From Castanea sativa (Eukaryota > Streptophyta > Magnoliopsida > Fagales > Fagaceae), in assembly GCF_040712315.1 (NCBI RefSeq), contig NC_134023.1, forward strand, positions 30,613,588-30,677,587: DNA of 64,000 nt. The letters are read 5' to 3'. The notes beneath the pieces are model-generated. The model ran no database searches. It had not been told where the DNA came from and worked only from the letters and a program-made list of their open reading frames with translations. The position numbers and the translations under genes were made by a program. Shown in pieces: positions 10,573 through 20,104 of this stretch (the first letter of the stretch is position 1; the number at the start of each line of letters is the position of its first letter).

Positions 10573-11571
10573 TGTTAGGACATATGTGATTGGATGTTAG
10601 GAACATATGTCAACATTTTATGTATTGGCTAATCCTTTGACAAAATGCACTTTACTTGTAATTGGGTAGATCTAGGATGTGTTTAATGTTTCAAGAAATA
10701 AGGTTTCAAGTTCAAGTGTTAAAGCCATGCAAGTCTATCCAAGAAAAAAATGAAGAAATGTTGTTCATTAAAGCTCGACAGCTAGTATCTATTGAAGTTT
10801 AAAAGAGCTGTTTCATCCCGAGGCCCGACAATTGCTTGCTGGCTAGGGTATCTGTCGAGGTTTATGAAATTCAGATTTTCAGTTATGATTTTTATCCAAT
10901 CCGTGATTATGTGTTTAGGCTTTCTTTTCTCAAAACCTTAAACATATATAAGGATTATTTTAAGGGACGTATCTGGTTGCATAACCAAGAACACAATTGC
11001 ACAAGAGCATAATTCCTCAAGTGTGACCGGAAAATTAGTTTGCCTTAGTTCTTGAAGAACTTGCTGTGTTTGTACACCATAGGGTTTTGTGACCAAGCAA
11101 CTTCGTGATCTTCATCATTTGATGAATAAAAGAACTTTGCAGCCAACATCCTTCTCAAGTTGGTGATAAAGTTGCGTACTGGGATTCGCGCCTCTATTGG
11201 TTAGTCGCGTACTGGAGCCGTGCAATACAAGGAGAGTTTGTCACTACAGAACAAGTCCAATTGGGTATTGGGGTAGGGGTTCAATTGTAGGTTAGTATAA
11301 AGTACTGGGATTCCCTTACTTGTAACCGCTTGTTTTGATAATAGTGGAATCTCGGGAATGGTAACCTTAAAATTACTCAGTGGGGTTTTTGCCATGTAGG
11401 TTTTCCCCATTCGTAAAAAAATCAGTGTCATTTAATTTCCACTGCATATTTAGTTATTTGGTGATTTGTTTGTGCTGCCACGCTTGTTGCATGTAATAGG
11501 ACCTAATTAACTCACTTGGCTAATTAATTGGTTAATTTATCACAAGGGGTTAATACATTTTTGGCCTATTA
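10573..11571 (+). repeat. 3' LTR of element A (full length)
   Basis: This 999-bp LTR runs from TGTTAGGACATATG to ...GGCCTATTA. The final base pair is TA where the 5' copy has CA. It is the best full-length LTR of this family in the window and agrees in length with the solo LTR at 51955-52958 (1004 bp, reversed). Confidence 0.85.
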
Positions 11572-11572
11572 A

Positions 11573-13341
11573 GGATGTCGTGGCACTGGAGCCAGAACCA
11601 GACAATGCGGAATCATGGCATTGGAAGCTTTATTTCGATGGAGCTGCCAATTCAACCGGGAATGGAGTGGGAGCAGCCTTACTTTTCCCCAAGGGTTAGC
11701 AAATCCCTGTTTCAATCAAGCTAAATTTTGATTGCACCAACAACGTCACAGAATATGAAGCGTACATAGTCGACCTGCAAGTGGCCCTATAGTTCGGTGC
11801 CTATGACTTGAGCTTCTTTAGATTCCCTATTGATCATCTCCCAAATCAAAGGAAAATGGCAAGCCCGAGACACCAAGTTGATTCTGTGTCAGAAATTCGT
11901 CGGCCGCTTGATTTCGAAGTTCCAAAACATAAAGTTCGCCTATTTGCCACGAGCACACAACTAGTTTACAGACGCCTTGGCTACCCTGGCTAGCATGGTC
12001 AAGTTATCAGAAGGAGATGATATGCAGCAATTGCGCATAGAAGTCCGGGGTGTGCCGACCCAATGCATGAATATCAAAGTTGAAACCAACGGAAAGCAAT
12101 GGTACCATGATATCAAGGCTTATATCAAGAACAGTGAATACTCGCCCGGTGCAACAGATAGTGAAAAGAATTTTATCTGGCGCATGGCCTGCCAATTTTT
12201 CTTGAGTGGAGAAGTCCTATACAAAAGGAATGACGATTCTGCCCTGCTTCGATGCATAGATGCCCCTGAGGCTAATTATCTGGAAGAGATGCATCAAAGC
12301 TTACTCAGAGCACATGCCAGTGGACCCCTGTTGGGTCGTAAGATTATGAGAGCCAGATACTATTGGCTTACCATGGAAAGCAATTGCATTAAACATGTGA
12401 GGACATGCCACCATTGCCTAGCCTATCAAGACAAGAGGAACACTCCTCCTCAGCCTTTGCACTCTTTAGCAGCACCATGGCCCTTCAAAGCTTGGGGTAT
12501 GGATGTCATCAGACCTATGATTTCGAAAGCTTTAAATGGTCATGAGTACATCTTAGTGGCCATTGATGATTTTACAAAGTGGGTGGAAGACGCTTTATAC
12601 TAAAGCTTCACTCAAGCAGTGGTAGCCCGGTTCCTGAAACACATCATTTTCTACTACAACGTGCTAGTAGAACTCATTACAGATAATGGGGAGAACCTAA
12701 ACGGGAAAATGATCCAGTAACTCTGTCAACAGTTTAACATCAAGCATAGAAATTCGGTTCCCTATTGCCCTCAGATGAATGGCATAGTGGAAGCCGCTAA
12801 CAAGAACATAAAGAAAATCATGGTTAAGATGATAGACACATATAAAGATTGGCACGAGTACTTGCCATTTGCTTTGTGTGCATATCGCACTTCTGTTTGT
12901 ACTTCCATGGGTGTGACCCTGTATTCATTAGTATACGGCATGGAGGCCGTCCTCCCTGCAGAGGTAGAGATCCCGTCTCTCAGGATTTTATCACAAGCAA
13001 AGCTTTCAGAAGCTGAATGGGCCCATTCCCAATATGAACAAGTAAAAATGATAGATGAAAAGCGCATGACCACAATGTGCCATGGACAGTTGTACCAAAG
13101 CCGTGTCGAGCAAGCATCCAATAGGAAAGTTAGACCCAGGGCCTTTGAAGAAGGCGATCTAGTCTTGAAGAATCGCAACTAAGCTATGCCTGATCACAGA
13201 GGAAAGCTTGCCCTAACTTACGATGGCCCATACCTGGTGAAGAAGGCCTTTTCCGAAGGAGCCTTGATTCTAACTGACATGGATGGTCATGACTTCACTA
13301 TGCCCACCAATTCTGATGTCGTCACGCAATTCTTTGCATGA
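11573..13341 (+). pseudogene. Gypsy pol 3' end: RNase H and integrase
   Basis: The first part gives an RNase H (WKLYFDGAANSTGNGVGAAL, NNVTEYEAYIV) with a frameshift near 11800. It is followed by the integrase zinc domain with His-His-Cys-Cys spacing (H..AHASGPLLGRKI..RTCHHC, about 12292-12418). The catalytic core keeps the first Asp (WGMDVI), the second Asp (LITDNGEN) and the Glu (NGIVEAANKN), and the C-terminal part has EEGDLVLK and GPYLVKKAF. Stops at 12601 and 12718 and at 13180 disable it. The NNVTEYEAY signature and the position between pol body and integrase suit the second, archaeal-type RNase H of the Tat lineage. It begins abruptly at the end of element A. Confidence 0.8.
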
Positions 13342-14395
13342 AGGAGCCTCGCAGTGCTCAAAAAATAAATATGTGAAAAGGTAGATTGAAAACCCAGAAG
13401 GGCGGTCTGCGCAAAAGGAAAGCCAAAAGAAAGAGAGCATGAGAAAATACAAAAGGTAATTGAAAACCTGAAAGGGCAGTCTACACAAAACGAGAGCAAA
13501 AGAAAGAGTGTGAGAGAGCCTACTAGATTGAAAACCCGAAAGGGCGATCTGGGCAAAAATTAAGGCAATCAAAAAGTCAGTTGAACTACGTGATGACCTG
13601 ATCCTTCCTGGTGAAAGTACATAGGCAACCATCTTGGTTCGGTCACATCTTAAAAGAAAATCAGTCAGTTATTCCTACTTAAATCTCTGCTCAAGATCAG
13701 AAGATTAGATGGATCCACTACCCAAGGCAAGATATGAAGACGCCACCGAGATTGCTCTTTGTCTGCAATACTATCTTGACCCGATGGTCTGCTCAAGATT
13801 TTCTGGCTCATGTCAATGGGAAATGTACCTTAATAGGAAAAGGAAAAGATCTGTCTAGAACAAGATGTATCCTTGGAAAAATGAGATATTGATATGCGTG
13901 GGTTTTACATTTATCACTTATTTGTATAATCTTGCATTTTCGAAGCATTTGCTTGCATATTCATTAATATGCCTATATTGTGCCGTTCAGTTGCTTTCTT
14001 ACATTCTGATATTAAAACATGAAATCTCATCTCATAAATATATCTTGAATTTCATCATAAACATCTCTCCCTGCCATCTCTCAGTTTCTAAGCATCCCTA
14101 ACAAACTAGACTATGCTTTAAGAACTCAAAAAAAAGGAAGGAAGGCCTTACGCAATTGCTTAGCAATATATGAAGGACCTTTCCACACATGGTGTGAGAC
14201 TAACTACATAGCTCATGTGCAGAAATAGGAAAGAGCACCAACAAGTCAAACATGGCCCAAGCGATCAAATAAGACCTAGCACAAGCGCCTAAAATTGGTA
14301 CAAAGAACAGGGTCATCGGGAGTATGGGTGCGAAGCAACCCAGCTGCATGAAAGCCCAGGTCTCTGGCAACCTCTCTGAGTCTGTCGTGCGAATG
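13342..14395 (+). other. Gene-free 3' region of element D with about 70-bp repeats
   Basis: Three copies of a diverged unit opening with GATTGAAAACCC(G/A)AAAGGGC start near 13384, 13459 and 13526. They look like the short tandem arrays found after pol in Tat elements. The remainder to 14395 is AT-rich, and I see nothing codable in it. Confidence 0.5.
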
Positions 14396-16250
14396 TCAAA
14401 GATGGACCAACTCCCTCTCCATCGTGGAATCTGAAGTAGAGCCCTGTCTCTCAGTCTCTAGCAAAGCTTGCAAGATGCCCACCTCTGCAGTAGCAACTCT
14501 CAAGGCCTCCTCTTTCTCGGCTATCTTAGTATGAAGGCGGCGTAAGACCAACTGCGGCTCACTAGGCTCGTCGCCCATACTCCATGCTTAGAGTTGAATG
14601 AAAATAGGCCCTCGCCTACACTAGCTCCCGTGCCAACCTGTCAGCCCAGCTACTGGCCTCGACCCTGTTGGCCTCCAGCGCAGCCCTCTCCTCATCGCAA
14701 GAATGATCTAGGGCAGAAAATCTCTAGGTAAGTGCCTGGAGGGGCCGATCCCTCCGATCAAGCTCCCCCTTAAGAGTGGCAAGCTCACTATCCTGCGCAC
14801 TAGCCATCTCCTCAATGTCCTCCATGAGGGCGTCAGCTAGCTTTCTACAGCAGTCCCTGTCTCTAATAGCCTCCCTCAAGCACTCCTTTAGGTTTGCAAG
14901 TGCCCGCTCAACCAGGATCTCGAACTCTTGGGTATAATCCCTCAAAACATCAGCTGGGAGTGGTCGGCTCCGCCAAGGATGGTAATGACAAGTCAAGCAC
15001 GAAGCTGGGATCCCTAGTGTCCCGCCACACTTTGAACTCCGCGAAAAACCACTCCTGATCCTCTCTAGAGCAAAGGGGGAAGTCAATACTAGACCTTCAC
15101 ACCTCCCTGAAATTCGAGGCACACCTTATCATTGCTATATCAATATCTAGGAGCCCGTACTCACAAGCAACTGCAGAGAGGTCATTGAGTCGAGGGATAT
15201 GTTGGATACCCCCAAACTGTCACGTAGCCATGCCAGGAATTTATCCCATACACCCTCAGATGCCCACCAAGGGGATGCCAAGTAAGCCAACGCAGTGGGT
15301 CTGCCTCTGCCACCTAGTAATACCCCATTTGACCCTCCAGGTCCAGTTAGTGAGGATTAGGTTGCATAAATATCTCAACCAATCCTCAGTACCCCAAAAA
15401 ATGTGAAGATCAAGAGCGAAAGTGGCTCAGACTCTATTCCTGCTCACAAAGCCCACAAGCTGATCTCTAGCAATGGTGAATGGCTATAGAACCATAACTG
15501 CAACAAATGTACGCAGCAGCCTAGTCTACCCCTACCAGTCCTGACACAAGGACAAAGACCTAACTATCTCACAAAGTACATCAGGAATGAAAGAGGTACC
15601 ATGGGGAAAGGTACTAACCAGTGGTAGAATGGAAAAACTGATGGCTCCCGATGCTGAAGGAAATAGCACTGCGCAGAAGAAAGCCACCAGGAAGGCCTGG
15701 CACCGATAGGATGCCCACTGCTCCTCCAAGTCCACGAAATCATCCTTGTAACCAACCGGACATTTAGAGGAATGAAACCAGTCATATAGGAAGTCAAAGG
15801 ACAAGCTCCCTCCTATCTCGCTGATGGAACCAGTCAGCGCCTCCATTATCGGTCTCTTCAAGCCCAACAAGTCGGCGAGCTTCTTGCGGTAGCATGGCTG
15901 CACTGATGGAACATAAAGGGTACTCAGAGGGGTAGAAAGAGAAAGGAAGCGGCCATACTCCTCCAAAGTAGGCACCAAATCAACATCCCTAATAGTGATG
16001 CATCTAAAACCAGGCTCCTAGCAAGAAACAATAACCTCCAGAGAGTGCCAATCTAGTGTGGTGTGAAGAAGGGAAGTGGCATCCCCAAGAAGTTGCCGAA
16101 GGAGAGACTAATCACTACAAGAAAAAGAGCTCCACCATCCCCTGTACTTCTTCTCATGGAAATACGCCTTCTCAAGCTTAACCAAAGTGTCGTAGGAATG
16201 AGCACCAAGAACATCCATGCGCAAGCCCTACTGAATCTAACAAATCGATG
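14396..16250 (-). pseudogene. Antisense ORF of element D: DUF7745-like protein with coiled-coil tail
   Basis: On minus, from about 16250, the frame reads GAHSYDTLVKLEKAYFHEK, then DVDLVPTLEEYGRFLSL, LTGSISEIGGSLSFDFLYDW and FLVAFFCAVLFPSASGAI. This resembles the plant retrotransposon-associated domain DUF7745 (pattern 'PTLEEY..LL ... LLIYG.VLFP'). Downstream are charged helical stretches (LANLKECLREAIRDRDCCRK; LHTKIAEKEEALRVATAEVG) suggesting a coiled coil. Several frame changes and stops break it. It runs opposite to pol and lies between pol and the 3' LTR, matching the antisense ORFs known in Tat elements. Function is unknown. A TATA-like box lies about 120 bp upstream. Confidence 0.55.
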
Positions 16251-16370
16251 AGAATCTACACAAAAAATGATGAAGAAGGGTGTTTTCTAAGCGTTTTGAG
16301 TGAAGAAAGAGGTCGAAGAAAGCCCAGAAAAATTGCAGGACTAAATGAGCAGAAACTGGGCTGAAACCAG

Positions 16371-16378
16371 CTTTTATA
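16371..16378 (-). promoter_or_regulatory. TATA-like box upstream of the antisense ORF
   Basis: The minus strand reads TATAAAAG about 120 bp before the start of the DUF7745-like ORF. Position and sequence suit a core promoter that would transcribe the antisense ORF separately from the element. No transcript evidence is available. Confidence 0.4.
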
Positions 16379-16984
16379 CACATTCCCCATGGCGGCGGTC
16401 CTTCAAAGGTCGCCGGACCTCGGGACACGTACCAGGGCTTCTCAGCTCCCCAGGCACAAACCAACATATGTACTGACATTTCCCCTCCAATTTGGGATGT
16501 CTTCAATCACCTTGGAGCAAAGATACCCTTGTTTTAGCATTCGTCGTAGTGTGTGAACAGTCCAGCAGCAAATCAGATTGCCAAAAATTCTCTCTCGTGA
16601 ATCCGAGACTACCCGAATCCTATATTGGGGCAGTTTATCTTTGTACGTCTCGTTCAGCATTTCCAGACATCTTGAACCTCATTTTTCTAAATTCGGTTTG
16701 CCGGTTCAAGGGTCGGTTTAGCCCCAGTAATTAGAATCCACAACAGAAGGGTACCAGAACCCGTTCGCAGCCATCCGGCAGTTTTTCTAGCTTATTTGGA
16801 GGACGGAGGGTGATGTTTCCCACAAGGTCACCCAAGGAACCTATCTTTGAATTATTAGCTCTCCTGGGCAATAACAAGAGCAATCAGTGCATATCGCCTC
16901 ATGGCACGTCTTGGGAGATTTCATTCAAGATTTTCGCATTCATTACCAGCATTAGGTACTGTCCATGGAGTCAAGGCTATCTTC

Positions 16985-17275
16985 GTCTGGTCTGTAGGCT
17001 TGGAACCCCACAAAACCTTAAACTGGGGTAGTTTTATTTGGCGTGGTTCCCTTCACTTCGTGCTAATCAATATGGGAGCACAGGCCCGTCCCGCTAGGAA
17101 CTTTTCCTCTCATGTCAAGAACTGCACAAAACCTACACTAGAGCAGTTTTATTTTGCATGGTTCCCTCTACCTTGTCCAATATGCCAAAATGGGACTGTC
17201 CTGCCATGGGTGTGTCTTTATGGTCAAGAACCGCGTGAAACCCTAAACTGGTGTAGTTTATTTCCTGTGATCTCT
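16985..17275 (+). repeat. Diverged tandem repeat, period about 110-120 bp
   Basis: The phrase CACAAAACCTTAAACTGGGG and close variants, followed by TAGTTTTATTTGGCGTGG-like sequence, occur near 17008, 17127 and 17235. Three degenerate copies are recognisable within the 3' region of element D. Confidence 0.5.
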
Positions 17276-17409
17276 CCATTTTCTCTCTCCCCCAACAGGA
17301 TGATCATTGTCAAAATTCACTGATAAACTCGTGAAACTGCGGTGCAATACAAATGAATGTGACACAAGCCGGTTCGAGGCCACCATCTATGATAAAAATG
17401 CGATAGTGC

Positions 17410-17890
17410 CTACACACCATAGCAGCCCTTTACAAAGGCAATTTCCAGAGTTATACATGCAAGTCCTAATCAAAGGCATTGTTTCGTACTTGTTTACGGC
17501 TTTCTTAAAGGCAATCTTTAGAGTATGCATATAAGTCCTAATCAAAGGTCTTTCCCCTCACACATCAGAAACCCTCTCAAAGGCAATTTCCAGAAATAAT
17601 GTAAGTCCTAATCAGCGGCATTGTTTTGCATATGTTCACAGCCTTGCTAAAGGTGATTTCCAAAATTATACGTGTAAGTCCTAATCAGAGGCATTGTTTT
17701 GCGTATGTCCACAGCCCTCTCAAAGGCAATCTATCGGGAATCATACATATAAGTCCTAATCAGAGTCATTGTTTCTCCTACGTCAGTAGCCCTCTTAAAG
17801 GCACTTTTCTAAAGTCATACATCGTCCCTCCTAAAGGCGGTTTCTTGGAATCATACATATAAGTCCTAACCAAAGGTGTTGTTTTATTCA
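17410..17890 (+). repeat. Tandem repeat, period about 73 bp
   Basis: TAAGTCCTAATCA(G/A)AGGC and near variants recur at about 17459, 17532, 17599, 17671, 17748 and 17859. AGCCCTCTCAAAGGCAAT-like sequence lies between them. The unit length varies from about 67 to 77 bp, with one longer interval. Six to seven copies are recognisable. Confidence 0.65.
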
Positions 17891-18386
17891 TAAATCATGA
17901 AGCTAAAAGATAATGTCATACACCACTATGGGGCAACATAATACACACATGTCTAGGCCTTTCAAGAGGCAATACAAAATATACATACATAACTAGCCCA
18001 CCATGGGGCAATGTCTACAAGGTATGGGAAAATACATACATGCCCACGTAGGGGCTACATCATGCTACAACAAGGGACTAAACCTACTGAGAATCATCAA
18101 CCCTCATGCACTAGTCGGTGTCATCATTGTCATCATCGTCACCTGCAAAAAAAAAGCAAAAGGCCCCGTACCGACCGAAGTGCCTAGAGTATACCTTGGG
18201 TCCTAGGAAGGCCCCAGAGTCTAAGCATGAGAATCCCAATCGCTTGGCGGGCCTGGAGGAACTGGCATATACCTAGACTCGTATGGAGGATCCCAGCCAG
18301 GAATATAAGGCGAATCCGGAACCTAAATACGAGCTGCCTGTAACCTTCCCGTTATAAGCATAGCATATCTACGAAGTATTTTTAGC
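17891..18386 (+). other. Gene-free stretch of element D
   Basis: Apart from short A runs (about 18150), nothing recognisable is seen between the 73-bp repeat block and the next antisense ORF. Confidence 0.4.
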
Positions 18387-19982
18387 TCACTCTGAAGTTG
18401 GTACCTCTATCTTAGCAGCAGTAACACAAGCCATTCTATCCCATTGCCAAAGCTCCCTCTCTAGAGCTAACGCCCGAGCAGTCTCCTTCTGCATGTGCGC
18501 CTCCCTGGTGGTAGCAGTAGTCTCAAGCTTTGTCACTCTAGCCTGTAGAGCCTCTGCACACGCTCTCCACTCTACTCGGGCCGCAACCTGATCATGAATA
18601 ATGCCTCCCAGCACACTACCTTCGTTTACAAGGACATCTCCAATAATAGGCCCCGCAACGGACTCTACAAACCAAGAGCATAATCTCTACTAGTATCCAT
18701 GTAAGCATCAAAAGAACCTGTCGCATAAGCCGAGTTGTGCAGTACAACGGTCTCGAATGACAGGCCATGAAAGCGATGATGAATCCTTAAAATCCCGTTA
18801 GGAGGCTTGCCTCAAGAAAGCGATGAAGAATCCTTAAGTGACAATTCCCCAATCGAATCTCCCAACATCTAAGACTACCCTTATGCCCCATAGCAGCTGG
18901 CAAGTCAACACCGATTGGTTGTTGCCAAAGAAGCAACTACCGAGAAAACATAAGAAGAACCGCCAAAGATGAATGTCAGTAGGTGCCACGCTCTAAGGGA
19001 TCTATGGCAACATAGTGGACCTGAAATATCCTCTCGTGTCCATAGTCAATGGAAGAGGGATGCCCAAGAGCTCCTTAGATATCTCAAAGCTCATCTCATC
19101 GATCAAAATTGGGAAGCCACGAAATCTGATACCCAGGATGGCTGTCCAATCAAGAGGGAGGATTGCATACTCCCCACAGCTCAAGTGAAAGGTGCCTGTC
19201 TTAGCATGAAACCACCGCACCAAAGCCTCCCCGATCCCGTGCCTCATAGTGTATGGAGGGATCTGTAGGTAGTCCTTAAATCCCAGTTCTCTCAAAAACT
19301 CAACATACCGATGGTGGATCTCAGGAGTGAATAACTGCCTAATAAAAGTCGACTAAGCCCCCCAACCCCAGATCTTGTCGGGCCCATACATTCAAAATCG
19401 GAAGCTATTCGTTAGCACATGCATATAACAGGAATCTCAATGACCAAGAAAGACAATGAACCTCTCCCCTCTGCACCTGAGCGGAAGGATGGTCCTTCAG
19501 CCTGTGTTGAAGTTGAGTGTCTCTGATGCCTCTATCTACGACTCCAATATGAGCATCAGCCCCAGCCTAATATGGCGAAAACCTAGGCCTTAAGCTACGC
19601 CTACAAGGACCCAAATCTGGGTGAATCTCGTCTCTGGAAAATCATCCACAATAATGGTGAAATCCTTAGCTTGCATCTCTCCATCAAAGGCCCCTCTCCC
19701 TCTAGCTGGCCTGTGCTGTGAGGAAGCCCCACTAGAAACATTACGAGACTTAGAGGAGACACTGGTCTTCTCAACTGAATGACACCTCCTATAATGGGTC
19801 TCTATAGATATACCACCGGTAAGTCCAGTATCCTCCTCCTCGCAGTCAAAACAACTTTGCAAAACTCGAGCCACCTGCTCGCCAGCTGAGGCAGTCTCAT
19901 CATTAGAAGAATATTCCCCATGGGATGTATCATGCATGGGGGCCTTCCCTCGATCTCCCCTAGAGCCAGCTCTCTGAGACAT
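18387..19982 (-). pseudogene. Second antisense ORF of element D: plant-mobile-domain-like protein
   Basis: The minus strand starts MSQRAGSRGDRGKAPM, preceded by a good splice acceptor (TTTTGTAG), with a low-complexity Ser-rich N-terminus (19982-19600). After several stops comes YLQIPPYTMRHGIGEALVRW, then HAKTGTFHLSCGEYAILPLD and WTAILGIRFRG (19295-19100). This is close to the plant mobile domain pattern 'L..ALVERW.PETHTFHLP.GE..ITL.D...ILGL..DG' of MAIN-like and retroelement proteins. A C-terminal helical segment (ARVTKLETTATTREAHMQKE, 18614-18387) resembles a coiled coil. The many interruptions show decay. Antisense placement in a Tat-type element fits the described antisense ORFs; function is unknown. 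Confidence 0.5.
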
Positions 19983-20104
19983 AATCTACAAAACAGTAAG
20001 AAATTCAGACATAAGTGGTAAGCCCATAAGTTAAATGGCAATACAAATGAACTAGCACTTTTCCTAAACATGTTATGTAGGCCTATTTCAAGCATATGAT
20101 CTCA

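Larger units (their letters stand above)
4041..11571 (+). mobile_element. Element A: pol-less copia-type LTR element with an extra ORF
   Basis: In order the element has a truncated 5' LTR (4041-4872), a tRNA-iMet primer binding site, a copia-type gag with two zinc knuckles (4945-6850), a long non-coding spacer, a second ORF region (8618-9592), a purine tract, and a doubled 3' LTR region (10120-11571). No protease, integrase, reverse transcriptase or RNase H is present between gag and the 3' LTR, so it must be mobilised in trans. Element B (27373-42400, minus) has the same gag-spacer order, and a solo LTR of the same family sits at 51955-52958. This shows that the pol-less layout is a family trait rather than one deletion. 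Confidence 0.75.

Noticed and set aside
12771..13178. 135-codon minus-strand ORF opposite integrase
   Set aside because: Exact shadow of the integrase reading frame on plus, which carries the conserved catalytic residues.
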